This document shows positions 16,467-26,109 of a stretch of 46,520 nt of DNA, piece after piece. Location: positions 1 through 46,520 of the forward strand of contig NZ_JAEMRD010000010.1 in the NCBI RefSeq assembly GCF_016463485.1. Reading direction: 5' to 3'. Origin of the DNA: Brevundimonas sp. GTDB taxonomy: Bacteria > Pseudomonadota > Alphaproteobacteria > Caulobacterales > Caulobacteraceae. Each line of letters starts with the position of its first letter. The first letter of the stretch is position 1. The notes beneath the pieces were generated by a model, which saw only the letters and a program-made list of their open reading frames with translations, did not search any database and was not told the origin of the DNA. Position numbers and translations under genes: made by a program.

Positions 16467-18797
16467 TCAGTCGCCGAAATTGACCTTCAACTGGACGCCG
16501 AAGGTGCGCGGATCCGCGACAAGGCCGACGCGGGCGACGAACTTGTCGAAATCCGGCACGGCGCCGCCGCCCCGGTAGTATTCTTCGTCGGTGATGTTAT
16601 CGACCCAGCCCGACAGGGCCCATCGGCCGTCCGGGGCCATATAGGTCAGCCTTGCGTTGACGATCGCGTAGTCGCTGGCCCGCAGGGTGTTCTGGTTGGA
16701 CACCGTGTCACCCTTCAGTGTCGAATCCACGCTGAAGCGCGTAGTGGCGCCGCCTGCCAGGTCCCAGTCATAGTCGAGGCCCAGGCTGACGGTATACTCC
16801 GGCACGTCGTCCAGCCGGTCGCCAGACTTGTCGACGATCTCGAACGGCGGACCATCCGTGATCGTGGGATTGAACTCCTCGACGAAATAGTCGCGGAACT
16901 CCGCCCTGAGCAGAGAGACGCCCGCGCGCAGGCTGAGTGCGCGCGTGGGCTGGGCCTGGGCTTCCAGTTCGAACCCTTCGATCCGGGCGTTCGCGGCATT
17001 GCTGGTGACGACGAGCCCCTGGGCGTTTGTGCCCGCCACCTGAAGGTCGCTGAATTCCACGAGGAAGGCGGCCATGTTCACGCGCAGCCGACGATCGAAC
17101 AGTTCGCTCTTGAGCCCCAGTTCATAGTTATCGGCGACTTCTGGCCGGAACGGTATCACGTCGGCCGCGCTGTTCGCCTGACCGTTGTAGCCGCCACTCT
17201 TGAAGCCGCGCGCGTAGCTGACGTAGCCGTTGATGTCGTCCGAGAACGCATATTCCAGCACCACCTTTGGCGTGAACTTCTCCCAGGTCTCATCGTCGGC
17301 CGCCGAATAATCGCCCTCGGACTGGAACAGCGAATAGGGGTCGCCGCCCGGCAGCCGCGCCGTGGACGTCCCGACGATCTCCACGGCCTTGTTCTCGCTG
17401 GTGTAGCGCATACCCAGGGTGGCGCTCAGACGATCCGTCAGATCCCAGGTCGCCTGGCCGAAAGCGGCATAGCTGTCCGTGTCGACGTTCTGGATGAACC
17501 GGGCCGTACTGTCCTGGGCGTCAGGCGACCCCGGTCCGAGCAGGCCGTCATCGTCATTGTCCGGATCGCCCGGTTGACTGGATGGAACCCGCGCCTTGAG
17601 GAAGATGCTCTGGTCGCGTTCACCTTCTTCATGGAACCCATAGACGCCCACCGTCCAGTGAAGCCGGCCGCCGAATGAAAGGGGACCGTCGTCGCGGGAA
17701 ACCAGTCGGAGCTCCTGACTCGTCGACCATGTGTCTTGGTCCGAGAAGAAGTTGTTGATCAACCGTTCGGTCCGGTCGATGTCCTCCACATTGTAGCTTT
17801 CCTCGGTCCGGTAGCCGGCGAGCCAGACGAGGTCCGCCCCGCCCAGGTCGCGCGTGACCTTGAGCGATCCGCCCCACTGCTCGATGCCCTGGCTGCCGTT
17901 GGTCTCGCTGCGGGCCGAGCGGATATCGGCCTCCTGGGTCGGGAACTCATCGACCTCGAAGAAGTCCTTCAGAATGTAGCGATCTCCCGGATTGTCAGCG
18001 ATCACGCTCTTCAACACCCCGTCCTGCTTCGAATCCGAATAGTCGAGAACCAGATCGACCTGGGTCAGGTCGTCGGGGCGGAATCGAAGCGACCCGCGAA
18101 CGCCGAAGACCTCGATATCATTGGCACGCTCGCCCGTCGTCAGGTTGGTATAGGCGCCGTTCCGCTGGTGCGAATAGGCGGCGAGACGTCCCTGCAGACC
18201 GTCCGCGATCGGGCCGCTGACATGCCCCTGATAGGTCTGGAGCCCCAAGTCGCCCAGCTCGGCCGACGCCTGGCCTGAAAATGTCCCGGTCGGGGCGGCG
18301 GTGATAATGTTGATGACGCCACCTACGGCGTTCTTGCCGTAAAGCGTGCCTTGCGGGCCGCGCAGGACCTCGACGCGGGCGATGTCATAGACCGCCGCGT
18401 TGGCCTCGCCAGGCTGCGAGATATAGATGTCGTTGATATTGACCGCGACGCCGGCGTCGGTGGTCAGGTCTTCGTTCGACCGGCCAATCCCCCGGATGAT
18501 GTAGGATTCGTTGTTCACCTGTTCGGCGAAGATCTGCAGGCTCGGTGTGAACTCCGACAGATCCTCGACGCTGTCGACGCCGCGCTCCTCCAGGAACTGC
18601 TCGGTCAGCGCCGTGATGGCGATCGGCGTGTCCTGGATATTGGTGGCTCGCCGTTCCGCGGTGACGATGATTTCTTCGACCGTCGTGGTCTCAGGCTGGA
18701 CCAGGACTGCGGTCTCCTGAGCATAAGTGCGGCTGGCGGCCCCCAGGGCCATGACCATGCTGGCACCGGCCAGCAGACGGATTCGGGTCCCGTGCAT
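16467..18797 (-). CDS. TonB-dependent receptor of the GntR-controlled cluster
   Basis: This 776-residue outer-membrane receptor has a signal peptide (residues about 1-27, ending RTYAQ), a TonB box VEEIIVTAERR (about 38-48), and a plug with SYIIRGIGRSN and VEVLRGPQGTLYGKNAVGG. A long beta-barrel follows and ends VQLKVNFGD. The start at 18797 has a GGAGG site eight bases upstream; the upstream in-frame extension runs through the operator region and is not credible. It is divergent from the MFS-dehydratase operon and shares with it two operator-like sites, so both are likely induced together. By context the ligand may be aromatic or an aromatic conjugate; that is inference. Confidence 0.93.
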   Translation of the reverse strand: MHGTRIRLLAGASMVMALGAASRTYAQETAVLVQPETTTVEEIIVTAERRATNIQDTPIAITALTEQFLEERGVDSVEDLSEFTPSLQIFAEQVNNESYIIRGIGRSNEDLTTDAGVAVNINDIYISQPGEANAAVYDIARVEVLRGPQGTLYGKNAVGGVINIITAAPTGTFSGQASAELGDLGLQTYQGHVSGPIADGLQGRLAAYSHQRNGAYTNLTTGERANDIEVFGVRGSLRFRPDDLTQVDLVLDYSDSKQDGVLKSVIADNPGDRYILKDFFEVDEFPTQEADIRSARSETNGSQGIEQWGGSLKVTRDLGGADLVWLAGYRTEESYNVEDIDRTERLINNFFSDQDTWSTSQELRLVSRDDGPLSFGGRLHWTVGVYGFHEEGERDQSIFLKARVPSSQPGDPDNDDDGLLGPGSPDAQDSTARFIQNVDTDSYAAFGQATWDLTDRLSATLGMRYTSENKAVEIVGTSTARLPGGDPYSLFQSEGDYSAADDETWEKFTPKVVLEYAFSDDINGYVSYARGFKSGGYNGQANSAADVIPFRPEVADNYELGLKSELFDRRLRVNMAAFLVEFSDLQVAGTNAQGLVVTSNAANARIEGFELEAQAQPTRALSLRAGVSLLRAEFRDYFVEEFNPTITDGPPFEIVDKSGDRLDDVPEYTVSLGLDYDWDLAGGATTRFSVDSTLKGDTVSNQNTLRASDYAIVNARLTYMAPDGRWALSGWVDNITDEEYYRGGGAVPDFDKFVARVGLVADPRTFGVQLKVNFGD

Positions 18798-18873
18798 GTT
18801 TTCATCCTCCCTAGTCGCCGTTCGTTGACGGGCGATCACATTAGCCGTTCCAAGGACGGCAATCACCAATCTG

Positions 18874-18926
18874 CATATTGTCGACCATTTGACAATCCAT
18901 CGCTTGCATTTGGTCGACAATATGCC
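18874..18926. promoter_or_regulatory. Paired GntR-type operators (sites B1 and B2)
   Basis: Two oppositely oriented copies of one element lie between the divergent TonB receptor and MFS genes. B1 has core TTGTCGACCA (18878-18887) and B2 has core TGGTCGACAA (18911-18920). Both extend to TGGTCGACAATATGC when read on the same strand. Their cores are 33 bases apart, about three helical turns, as in a cooperative divergent operator. The same core appears before three other genes of this cluster. The GntR/FCD protein encoded at 24.3-25.0 kb is the best candidate to bind. Confidence 0.6.
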
Positions 18927-18976
18927 AGAAAGATGTGACGAGGTTGCCGTTTAGAGCGACGCGCGGGAGGTGTGTT

Positions 18977-20299
18977 TTGACAACGAGAACAACTGCCGGA
19001 CACAGCGAGGCGCAACCGGGGCCGTTCGACAGCCGCGCGCTGTCCACAATCCAGATCACTGTCTTCGCCATCTGTTTCATGATCGCGGCGCTGGACGGAT
19101 TCGACACCCAGGCCATGGCCTTCGTGGCACCGGCGCTCGGCCCGGACTGGGGACTCGAACATCATCAACTCGGCCCCATTTTCAGCGCCAGCCTCGTAGG
19201 CAGTCTGATGGGTGCCCTTTTGCTGGGCCCCGCCGGAGACCGCTGGGGCCGCCGCCCCGTCCTTATCGCGTCAATGCTCGTCTTCGGCCTGACGTCCCTT
19301 GCGCTGACCCAGGCGACGACAGTGCCCGAACTCATGGTTGGGCGGCTTGTCACCGGACTGGGCCTCGGCGGCGCCGTTCCGGCTCTGATCGCCCTGACGG
19401 CGGAGTATTCGCCACGGCACCGCAGGGCGAGCTTGATCATGCTGATGTTCAGCGGCTTCCCCATCGGCGCGGTCGCGGGAAGTCTGCTGAGCGCGTGGAT
19501 GATCCCTGTATTCGGTTGGGAAGCGGTTTTCCTCGTCGGCGGGCTCGCTCCCCTGGCCGCTCTGCTTGTGGTCATTCCGCTTCTTCCGGAGTCTCTGGCG
19601 CATCTGAAGGCGCGCGGCGCGGACGGCAAGGCGGCGAGAATACTGGCCCGCGCCGGTGCGCCCCTCGATGCGGCCGCCCTGCATGTTGAGCCGCACCACC
19701 GAGCCCAGGGATCGATTCGCCAGCTCTTCGAAGAGAAGCGAGCCGTAGGAACCCTGCTGATCTGGACGACCTTCGCTCTCAGCCTGCTCCTGTCCTATTT
19801 CATTATCAGCTGGCTGCCGACGCTCATGCGCGAGGCCGGCCTACCGGTGCGGGGCGCGCTGCTCACCTCGGCGGCGCTCAATCTGGGCAGCGTCGCGGGC
19901 AGTCTCGTCTTCGCGCGCATGGTCGATCGCCGGGGGCCGCACGGCATACTGGCCTCTGCCTATCTCGTCGGCGGCGTCATGGTCGCGCTGATCGGCATGG
20001 CGACAGGCTCGATGGGCCTTCTCATCGCCGCCGTCGCCGCAGCAGGCTTCTTCAGCATCGGCGCCCAACTCTGCATGGCGGCCGTAGCGGCGGAATACTA
20101 CCCCGAGCGCCTGCGCGGAACCGGCATAGGCTGGTCCATGGGCATCGGCCGGATCGGCGCGGTCGCCGGCCCGACCATCGCCGGCGTGCTGCTGAGCTTC
20201 GGGATTGAACGCGGCCCGCTGTTCATCATCGCCGGTGTGGTCTCGGTCCTGGCCGCAACCTGCGTGTGGCTGCTCGGCCAGTACGGTCGACGCGTATGA
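18977..20299 (+). CDS. MFS transporter, aromatic acid:H+ symporter type
   Basis: This 440-residue, 12-helix major facilitator resembles the AAHS family that imports aromatic acids such as 4-hydroxybenzoate and protocatechuate. It has the family-typical [17 protein letters not shown] in helix 1 and the [10 protein letters not shown] loop between helices 2 and 3. A central hydrophilic loop runs over about 205-260, and [14 protein letters not shown] lies in the second half. The start is set at TTG 18977 because GGGAGG lies six bases upstream; an in-frame GTG at 18935 is possible but sits close to the operator. The stop overlaps the next start (ATGA), so the two are coupled. It leads a five-gene operon and is paired with the divergent TonB receptor. 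Confidence 0.88.
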   Translation: MTTRTTAGHSEAQPGPFDSRALSTIQITVFAICFMIAALDGFDTQAMAFVAPALGPDWGLEHHQLGPIFSASLVGSLMGALLLGPAGDRWGRRPVLIASMLVFGLTSLALTQATTVPELMVGRLVTGLGLGGAVPALIALTAEYSPRHRRASLIMLMFSGFPIGAVAGSLLSAWMIPVFGWEAVFLVGGLAPLAALLVVIPLLPESLAHLKARGADGKAARILARAGAPLDAAALHVEPHHRAQGSIRQLFEEKRAVGTLLIWTTFALSLLLSYFIISWLPTLMREAGLPVRGALLTSAALNLGSVAGSLVFARMVDRRGPHGILASAYLVGGVMVALIGMATGSMGLLIAAVAAAGFFSIGAQLCMAAVAAEYYPERLRGTGIGWSMGIGRIGAVAGPTIAGVLLSFGIERGPLFIIAGVVSVLAATCVWLLGQYGRRV

Positions 20300-21969
20300 C
20301 GGCTCCGGGCAAACGCTGGTCTACCGTCATCACCGGCGGCCTGGATCGCACCCCCCACCGCGCCTTCCTGCGCGCCATGGGCCACGACGACCGGGCCATC
20401 GCCCAGCCCTTCGGTGCCCTGGTCTCCACCGGCGGCTCGGTCACCCCCTGCGCCATGACCTTGGCGCCCCAGATCGCCTACGCACGAGCCGGGCTGGAGG
20501 GGGCCCAGGTCACGCCGTTCGAGTTCTCCACGATCACCGTCGCCGACAGCATGGGCATGAACCACCCGGGGATGCGGTTCAGCCTGGTCTCCAGGGAACT
20601 GATCGCCGACTCGATCGAGGCGGTGATGACCGCGCACGGCTACGACGGGCTGATCGGTTTCGCCGGGTGCGACAAGACCCTGCCAGGAATCATGATGGCC
20701 ATGGCGCGGCTCGATCGGCCCGCGGTCTTCTTCTACGGAGGCGCCGCCCTCCCGGGTCGCTGGCGAGGCGAGGAGACGGCGATCGTCGATGTCTATGAAG
20801 GCGTCGGCCGGGTCTATGCCGGCGAGATGAGCGTCGAGGATCTCGACGACCTTGAACGGAACGGAATCGGTTCGCTCGGCTCCTGCGCCGGCCAGTTTAC
20901 GGCCAACACCATGGCGATGGCCGCCGAGGCCATGGGCTTGGCCCTGTCCCATACGGCTATGACGCCGGCAGTCGCGGCGTCCCGCAGCGCCCTGGCCAGA
21001 CACGCCGGCGAGACCCTGGCGCGGTTGATCGCCGATGGCGGGCCCCTGCCCTCCGACCTGATCACGCGCGAATCGCTCGAGAACGCGGCGGCGACCGTCG
21101 CCGCCACCGGCGGCTCCACCAACGCCGCCCTGCACCTGCCCGCCATCGCGCACGAACGCGGCATTCGCTTCACGCTTGAGGACGTCGGAGCCGTGTTCGA
21201 GCGGACTCCGCTGGTCGCGGACCTGAAACCGGGTGGACGCTTCTGGGCCAAGGACCTGCATGCCGTCGGCGGCGTTCCCACCGTGCTGCGCGCCCTGCTC
21301 GAGGCCGGAGCCCTGCACGCGGACCAGCCGACCATCTCGGGCCTTTCCATAGGCGAGATCGCCGCCCGGGCCGCTCCGCCCGACGGCGCGGTGGTCCGCA
21401 AGGCAGGCTCGCCGATCCGGTCGACCGGCGGCGTGGTGGTCCTGACCGGAACGTTGGCCCCGGCGGGCTCGCTGATCAAGACGGCCGGCCTGGCCCGTAA
21501 TTCACATGAGGGGCCGGCCCGGGTCTTCGAAAGTGAAGAGGAGGCCGTCGCGGCCGTGCGGGAGCGCCAGTATGAAGCCGGCGACGTCCTGGTGATCCGC
21601 AACGAGGGGCCCAAGGGTGGTCCGGGCATGCGCGAGATGCTGGGCGTTACGGCCCTGATTTACGGCCAGGGCATGGGCGAGGCGGTCGCGCTGCTGACCG
21701 ACGGCCGGTTTTCCGGCGCGACCCGGGGCATGTGTATCGGCCACGTCGGCCCCGAGGCCGCGGAGGGCGGACCGCTGGCCCTGGTCGAGACCGGAGACCG
21801 CATCCGCATCGACACCGAGGCCCGCCGCCTGGACCTGTTGGTCGCAGAGACGGTGCTTGCCGCCCGGCGCGCGCGCTGGTCGCCCCGCCCTTGCGAAGAC
21901 CTGCCGCCGACCCTGTCGAAATACGCCCGTCTGGTCGGTCCTGCCGACCTGGGCGCGGTGACCCACTGA
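20296..21969 (+). CDS. IlvD/Edd-family Fe-S dehydratase
   Basis: This 557-residue member of the dihydroxy-acid/6-phosphogluconate dehydratase family removes water from a vicinal diol acid to give a 2-oxo acid. The three cluster cysteines are all visible: Cys52 (VTPCAMT), Cys125 ([10 protein letters not shown]) and Cys197 ([12 protein letters not shown]). The family motifs [34 protein letters not shown] and [16 protein letters not shown] are also present. It lies in a catabolic operon with an aromatic-acid-type transporter and a FAH-family hydrolase rather than with ilv genes, so valine/isoleucine synthesis is unlikely to be its job. A sugar-acid or alicyclic diol-acid dehydratase role fits better. 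Substrate unknown. Confidence 0.92.
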   Translation: MTAPGKRWSTVITGGLDRTPHRAFLRAMGHDDRAIAQPFGALVSTGGSVTPCAMTLAPQIAYARAGLEGAQVTPFEFSTITVADSMGMNHPGMRFSLVSRELIADSIEAVMTAHGYDGLIGFAGCDKTLPGIMMAMARLDRPAVFFYGGAALPGRWRGEETAIVDVYEGVGRVYAGEMSVEDLDDLERNGIGSLGSCAGQFTANTMAMAAEAMGLALSHTAMTPAVAASRSALARHAGETLARLIADGGPLPSDLITRESLENAAATVAATGGSTNAALHLPAIAHERGIRFTLEDVGAVFERTPLVADLKPGGRFWAKDLHAVGGVPTVLRALLEAGALHADQPTISGLSIGEIAARAAPPDGAVVRKAGSPIRSTGGVVVLTGTLAPAGSLIKTAGLARNSHEGPARVFESEEEAVAAVRERQYEAGDVLVIRNEGPKGGPGMREMLGVTALIYGQGMGEAVALLTDGRFSGATRGMCIGHVGPEAAEGGPLALVETGDRIRIDTEARRLDLLVAETVLAARRARWSPRPCEDLPPTLSKYARLVGPADLGAVTH

Positions 21970-21993
21970 CCCTCTTTTGAAGCCGAGTTCGCC

Positions 21994-22425
21994 ATGATCC
22001 TTCCCCCGCCCCCCGATCCCGACATCCGCGCCGCCGTGGAACAGCTTCTCAGCGAGTTCTGTCATCGCATCGACAATGGCCTGGGCGCCACGATCCACGA
22101 ACTGTTCGTCGACGATGGCCGGGTCGAGACGCCCGCCTTCGCCCTGACCAGCAAGACGGAGATCGAAACCTTCTTCACCGCCCGATCGGCGAACAAGGGC
22201 CGGGTCAGCCGTCATTACTGGAGCAACCTGCGCCTGACCGTCGACGGCGATCGCGTCGACGCGATCACCAATGTCATGACCGCGGTAAGCGAGGGCGGCC
22301 GTCAGCAATTGATGGGCGGCAGTTCGTTCGACTCCTTTATCAGGACGGCCGACGGCTGGGCCTTCACAAGCCGTCGCCTGGAGCTGGTCTTTTCCGGCTT
22401 CATGGCCCCGGAGGACGCGGAATGA
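21994..22425 (+). CDS. NTF2-like (SnoaL-type) protein
   Basis: This 143-residue protein has the cone-shaped NTF2-like fold pattern. An N-terminal helix pair (IRAAVEQLLSEFCHRIDNGLGATIHELFVDDGRV) is followed by HYWSNLRLTVDGDRVDAITNVMTAV and a C-terminal DGWAFTSRRLELVF strand. SnoaL-like proteins in catabolic operons include small dehydratases, isomerases and binding proteins, so the fold alone gives no reaction. His, Asp and Glu residues in the putative pocket (Asp41, Asp42, His71) could be catalytic but this is a guess. It starts 24 bp after the dehydratase stop and its own stop overlaps the next start (ATGA), so it belongs to the same operon. Confidence 0.82.
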   Translation: MILPPPPDPDIRAAVEQLLSEFCHRIDNGLGATIHELFVDDGRVETPAFALTSKTEIETFFTARSANKGRVSRHYWSNLRLTVDGDRVDAITNVMTAVSEGGRQQLMGGSSFDSFIRTADGWAFTSRRLELVFSGFMAPEDAE

Positions 22426-23294
22426 AGATCGCGTCCTTCTCCACGGGCGGCGGGGCACCCCGTCTCGGCCTCGTCTTCGGCGACCAGATGGCCGACGTCG
22501 GCGTGTCCGACCCCACCCTGCCCACGGACCTGCGGGCTCTGCTGCTCGCCGGCGACGAGGCCATGGCCGCTCTGTCGAGAGCTGGGGAAACCGCGCCGCG
22601 CCTGCCCCTTGCCGCCGTCGCCCTTCATGCGCCGGTCGCTGACCCGCGCAAATTCCTCGGCCTGGGCCTGAGCTTCAAGTCCCACGTGGCCGAACTCAAG
22701 GCGAAGGGTGTGCCGATCGAAATGCCCAAGACCCAGCTCTGGTTCAACAAGCAGGTGACCTGCGTCACAGGCCCGAATGACCCTATCCACATGCCTCGTG
22801 TTTCCAGCCAGCTTGACTACGAGGGCGAGCTCGCCGTGGTGATCGGCAAGCGCGCCCGTCATGTGAAGGCCGATGACGCCATGTCGTTCGTGGCCGGGTT
22901 CATGATCTGCAACGACGTCAGCGTCCGCGACTGGCAGATGCGAGCCCCGACCGCCACCCTCGGCAAATCCTTCGATACCCATGGCCCGACCGGTCCCTGG
23001 CTGACGACCCCGGACGAGGCCGGCGATCCCCATGACATGCGCATCCGCACCTGGGTCGACGGCGACCTGCGTCAAGACGGCTCGACCCAGGACTTCATCT
23101 ACTCGATCGGCCAGATGATCGAGGAACTGTCCACGGTCTTCACCCTTGAGCCTGGCGACATCCTGAGCACCGGCTGCCCGCCGGGGGTCGGCGCCCTTAT
23201 GGATCCTCCGCGCTTCCTGACGGTCGGCCAGACGGTCGAGATCGAGGTCGGGGGCCTGGGCCGAATCTCCAACACCGTTACGGCCGAACCATGA
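22422..23294 (+). CDS. Fumarylacetoacetate hydrolase-family protein
   Basis: This 290-residue FAH-superfamily enzyme belongs to the short class that hydrolyses, decarboxylates or hydrates 2-oxo or 2,4-dioxo acids. Visible motifs are KFLGLGLSFKSHV, LDYEGELAVVIGKRARHV (metal-binding Glu pair), GFMICNDVSVRDWQ, GKSFDTHGPTGPW and LEPGDILSTGCPPGVG. It is distinct from the true fumarylacetoacetase at 10.8 kb. Relatives act on acylpyruvates, diketo-deoxy sugar acids and meta-cleavage products. Here it overlaps both its neighbours by 4 bases. With the extradiol-type protein at 26.8 kb it could process a ring-cleavage product, and with the IlvD-type dehydratase it could equally fit a diketo-acid route. 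I cannot decide between them. Confidence 0.93.
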   Translation: MKIASFSTGGGAPRLGLVFGDQMADVGVSDPTLPTDLRALLLAGDEAMAALSRAGETAPRLPLAAVALHAPVADPRKFLGLGLSFKSHVAELKAKGVPIEMPKTQLWFNKQVTCVTGPNDPIHMPRVSSQLDYEGELAVVIGKRARHVKADDAMSFVAGFMICNDVSVRDWQMRAPTATLGKSFDTHGPTGPWLTTPDEAGDPHDMRIRTWVDGDLRQDGSTQDFIYSIGQMIEELSTVFTLEPGDILSTGCPPGVGALMDPPRFLTVGQTVEIEVGGLGRISNTVTAEP

Positions 23295-24313
23295 GGGCGG
23301 CCCAGTTCTCGGTCTTCGGTGCGGCACCCGATGTCCTGAAGGTCCTCACCGACGCACCTGTTCCGGAAATCGGCCCGGATGACATTCTGGTCGACAACGG
23401 GGCCACTACCGTCAACCCGATCGATTGCGCCGTGCGGGCCGGCTACGGAAGCGCCTTCTTCCTCCGCGAGGGACTGATCCGCATTCCACTGATTCCCGGG
23501 CGAGACGTCGCCGGCGTGGTGGCTGCGGTCGGCGCGAATATCTCCGATTTCAGGGTGGGGGACCGAGTCTACGCCGGCGTTCCGAACTTCGCGTCCGCCG
23601 AACAGGTAGGGCTGCCGGCAGCGTGGGCCGCACCTGCGCCCCTCACCCTTTCGACTCCAGAAGCGGCTTCCCTGCCCTATGTCGCGCTGACCACCTGGAC
23701 CGCGCTCGTGGACATCCTCGGCCTCACGCCGGAGACGACGCAAGGCAAACGGGTCGTCGTCCCACGCGGAGCCGGCGGAGTCGGCAGTTTCGCGATCCAG
23801 CTGATGAAGGCCTGGGGCGCCCATGTCGCGACCGTATGCAGCACCCGTAACGTCGATCTCGTCCGGTCGCTGGGCGCGGATGTGGTTGTCGACTACACCC
23901 GGGAGGACTTTCGGGAGGTCCTGAAGGACTACGACGTCGCCTTCGACACCGCTTTCGATACGGAAGAGGGTTTGCTGGGTACGCTGAAGACGGGTGCCGA
24001 CGCCGCCTATGTCAGCATCGTGACCCCCAAGCTGCACATGATTGATCAGTTCGGTCTGGAGGATGGCATCGCCCGGGGGGAGGCCTTCCTCGCCGATCGG
24101 AAGGCTCAGCAGGCGCGACTGGGGCGCCGATACGAATGGGCCTTCATGAAGCCCAACGGGGCGGCCTTGCGGACCATCGCCGCCCTCGTCGACGAGGGTC
24201 GCATCCGGCCGGTCATCGATCGCGTCTACGGCCTGGACCAGATCGTCGACGCCCACCTGTATTGCGAGACCAAACAGGCCCAGGGCAAGATCGTGATCGA
24301 CATCACGCGCTGA
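23291..24313 (+). CDS. MDR-family NAD(P)H oxidoreductase, zinc-free quinone-reductase type
   Basis: This 340-residue medium-chain reductase has the GroES-like N-terminal domain (MRAAQFSVFGAAPDVLKVL, NPIDCAVRAG, PGRDVAGVVAAVG) and a Rossmann nucleotide site (VVPRGAGGVGSFAIQLMKAWGAHVATVCS, about 155-183). The GHE and four-Cys structural zinc motifs of alcohol dehydrogenases are absent, so it is of the quinone oxidoreductase/enoyl-reductase kind. It ends the MFS-led operon, overlapping the FAH-family gene by 4 bases, and its last 11 bases overlap the convergent gntR gene. A likely role is reduction of an enone or quinone-like intermediate; the substrate is not visible. Confidence 0.9.
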   Translation: MRAAQFSVFGAAPDVLKVLTDAPVPEIGPDDILVDNGATTVNPIDCAVRAGYGSAFFLREGLIRIPLIPGRDVAGVVAAVGANISDFRVGDRVYAGVPNFASAEQVGLPAAWAAPAPLTLSTPEAASLPYVALTTWTALVDILGLTPETTQGKRVVVPRGAGGVGSFAIQLMKAWGAHVATVCSTRNVDLVRSLGADVVVDYTREDFREVLKDYDVAFDTAFDTEEGLLGTLKTGADAAYVSIVTPKLHMIDQFGLEDGIARGEAFLADRKAQQARLGRRYEWAFMKPNGAALRTIAALVDEGRIRPVIDRVYGLDQIVDAHLYCETKQAQGKIVIDITR

Positions 24314-24998
24314 CCCGGTACTCCTCCGTCTCCGCCAGCGTGGTCAGACGCTGGCGGAGGTTGTCCTCGACATGGGTCAGATGTGCCTTCAACCCCTTGA
24401 CCGCCCCGGCCTTCGAACGTTTCAACAGCGGATCGATGAAGGTGTCATGCTCGTCACCCGGCATCACGCGGGGTTCCGGGAAGCCATTGACGTTCTGCAC
24501 CCTGATGATCTGTCGCGAGACGACATGGTGTGCATCGATGACCGGCTGGTTGTGGCTGGCGACCACGATCATGCGGTGAAGCGCGTTGTTCAGTTCAAAC
24601 GCCTTGACCGGATCGACGGCGCGCTTTTCTTCCTCGTGCGTGGCGGCGATCGCCTGCAGGTCGCCGTCCGTCGCCGCATCGCAGGCGAGTTCGATGGCCA
24701 GGACTTCTAGCGTCCGCAGCAGGGTGTAATTCTGGAGCACCAGCGGCAGGCTCGGGGCAGAGACGACGGCCCCACGATTGCGAAGCAGTTCAAGCAATCC
24801 TTCAGCAGCCAGCACCTGATAGGCCTCGCGAAGCGGTGACCGCGAGATTCCGAACCGTTCGCACAGCGCGCGTTCCTGCAGGCGCACGCCGGGCCGCCAC
24901 ACGCCGCGAATGATCTCGTCGCGGAGGCGATCAAGTACCTGAGCCTGCAGGGAGTGAGGCTGCAGCTTAAGAATCTCAGCGGTGTCGTCGTTCATCAT
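24303..24998 (-). CDS. GntR-family regulator with FCD effector domain
   Basis: This 231-residue regulator has an N-terminal winged helix (LRDEIIRGVWRPGVRLQERALCERFGISRSPLREAYQVLAAEGLL, about residues 21-66). The C-terminal helical FCD domain has its Asp/His metal-type positions around ELNNALHRMIVVASHN. FCD-class proteins usually bind small acids and sites with a GTnnAC-like core. Five copies of TGGTCGACAA or a close variant occur before genes of this region, which makes it the probable regulator of all of them. It lies 13 bp after the oxidoreductase gene on the same strand, under site C, so it probably controls its own expression. Confidence 0.92.
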   Translation of the reverse strand: MMNDDTAEILKLQPHSLQAQVLDRLRDEIIRGVWRPGVRLQERALCERFGISRSPLREAYQVLAAEGLLELLRNRGAVVSAPSLPLVLQNYTLLRTLEVLAIELACDAATDGDLQAIAATHEEEKRAVDPVKAFELNNALHRMIVVASHNQPVIDAHHVVSRQIIRVQNVNGFPEPRVMPGDEHDTFIDPLLKRSKAGAVKGLKAHLTHVEDNLRQRLTTLAETEEYRVSA

Positions 24999-25011
24999 TC
25001 TGGGGTCCTGG

Positions 25012-25926
25012 CTACGTCGCCGACAAGATCTTGTCGGCGAAGCGGCTTGTATCGGGGCGGCGGGCCGGCTGGGAGAGTCGGGGCAGGATCGCCAGATCGT
25101 CTCCGCCGAACCCCTTCGTCTCCGCTGTAGAGTAGATGAGTTCTAACGTTTCGGCCAAGCGAAGCGACAGGCCTTCCTGACGACCTTCGCTCGCGACTTC
25201 GCGGACGTCTTTGAGCATTGTAGCCACTTCGCTGATCCGCGGTTCCAGAGTCTCTGCCGCCATGCGCGGTCCGAAGATCTGCAAGGGCAGAGAATCCGCG
25301 TAACCTCCGGCAAGCGCAGCGGGCAGACGGGCGGGGTCGATGCCGAAGGCGTGCGCGAGTGTCACGGCCTCCGAGATGGCGATCATCGTCGCTGAAACGA
25401 TCAGCTGATTACACAGCTTGGCGCCTTGGCCGGAACCGGACGGACCCATGTGTGTGAACCGGCGTGTAAGTGCCTTCAGCACGGGATCCACGGTGGCCAT
25501 GTCTGCCGCGTTTCCCCCGCAAAAGGCCACCAGGGAGCCCGATGCCGCCGCCGAGGGGCCTCCGGACACCGGGCAGTCGATCCAGGGGGAGCGACCCCTT
25601 GCAGCCGCAGCCTCCGCCAGCACGCGGGTGGCTTCCGGACTGCTGGTCGAAAAGTCCATGATCAGCACCCCTGGCGCGGCCTCGAGGATGCCGTCGCGCG
25701 CCAACAGGACGCTGCGCAGCGCCTCGGCGTCTGTCAGGCAGGTCGCGATGACGTCGGCGCCCGCGACCGCGTCGGCGGGCGTCGGCGCAAGCCGCACGCC
25801 ATAGGCCGCCAGAGGCGCAGCCTTGGCCTTGGTGCGATTCCACGCGGAGACCTGCAAACCCTTCTCGGCCAGCCGACGCGCCATGGGGAACCCCATGATG
25901 CCCGTGCCCAGCATCGCGATCTTCAT
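25012..25926 (-). CDS. 3-hydroxyisobutyrate dehydrogenase-family oxidoreductase
   Basis: This 304-residue NAD(P)-dependent beta-hydroxyacid dehydrogenase has an N-terminal Rossmann motif (MLGTGIMGFPMARRLAEKG, about residues 5-23). It also has the family signatures DCPVSGGPSAAASGSL (substrate loop) and GQGAKLCNQL, with the catalytic Lys in GAKLCN. Length is normal. It is the first gene of a two-gene unit with gntR, and a near-perfect GntR-type site lies 35-45 bases before its ATG. Enzymes of this family oxidise hydroxyisobutyrate, tartronate semialdehyde-type or related short hydroxy acids, so it may act late in the unknown pathway of this cluster. Confidence 0.9.
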   Translation of the reverse strand: MKIAMLGTGIMGFPMARRLAEKGLQVSAWNRTKAKAAPLAAYGVRLAPTPADAVAGADVIATCLTDAEALRSVLLARDGILEAAPGVLIMDFSTSSPEATRVLAEAAAARGRSPWIDCPVSGGPSAAASGSLVAFCGGNAADMATVDPVLKALTRRFTHMGPSGSGQGAKLCNQLIVSATMIAISEAVTLAHAFGIDPARLPAALAGGYADSLPLQIFGPRMAAETLEPRISEVATMLKDVREVASEGRQEGLSLRLAETLELIYSTAETKGFGGDDLAILPRLSQPARRPDTSRFADKILSAT

Positions 25927-25950
25927 GTTCGACTCCCGACCATTTCAACA

Positions 25951-25981
25951 ATATTGCATATGGTCGACAATCTTCAAAGAT
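25951..25981. promoter_or_regulatory. GntR-type operator (site C)
   Basis: Core TGGTCGACAA lies at 25961-25970 inside ATTGCATATGGTCGACAAT, just upstream of the oxidoreductase-gntR unit. The same 19 bases recur exactly before the VOC gene (site D), and conservation continues into a downstream AAGAT. Two such copies 830 bases apart in otherwise unrelated sequence point to a real binding site. Confidence 0.62.
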
Positions 25982-26109
25982 CGGACTTCCGTCCGCAGGT
26001 GGTCTGCGGCATGTCCAGCACCGTGATTTGACCAGGTCGCACATTTGCGTTCCTCGCGCGGCACGTTTGGTCTGTGCCAATCGCGAACTGCATCGTGGAC
26101 GCCAGAGTG

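Noticed and set aside
20296..21969. Dihydroxy-acid dehydratase of branched-chain amino acid synthesis (ilvD)
   Set aside because: The family is right, but the gene is in a catabolic operon with a transporter and FAH-type hydrolase and has no ilv neighbours, so the ilvD symbol is not supported.
22422..23294. A second fumarylacetoacetase for tyrosine breakdown
   Set aside because: It is the short FAH-superfamily type and lacks the long N-terminal domain of true fumarylacetoacetase, which is already present as fahA at 10804-12108.
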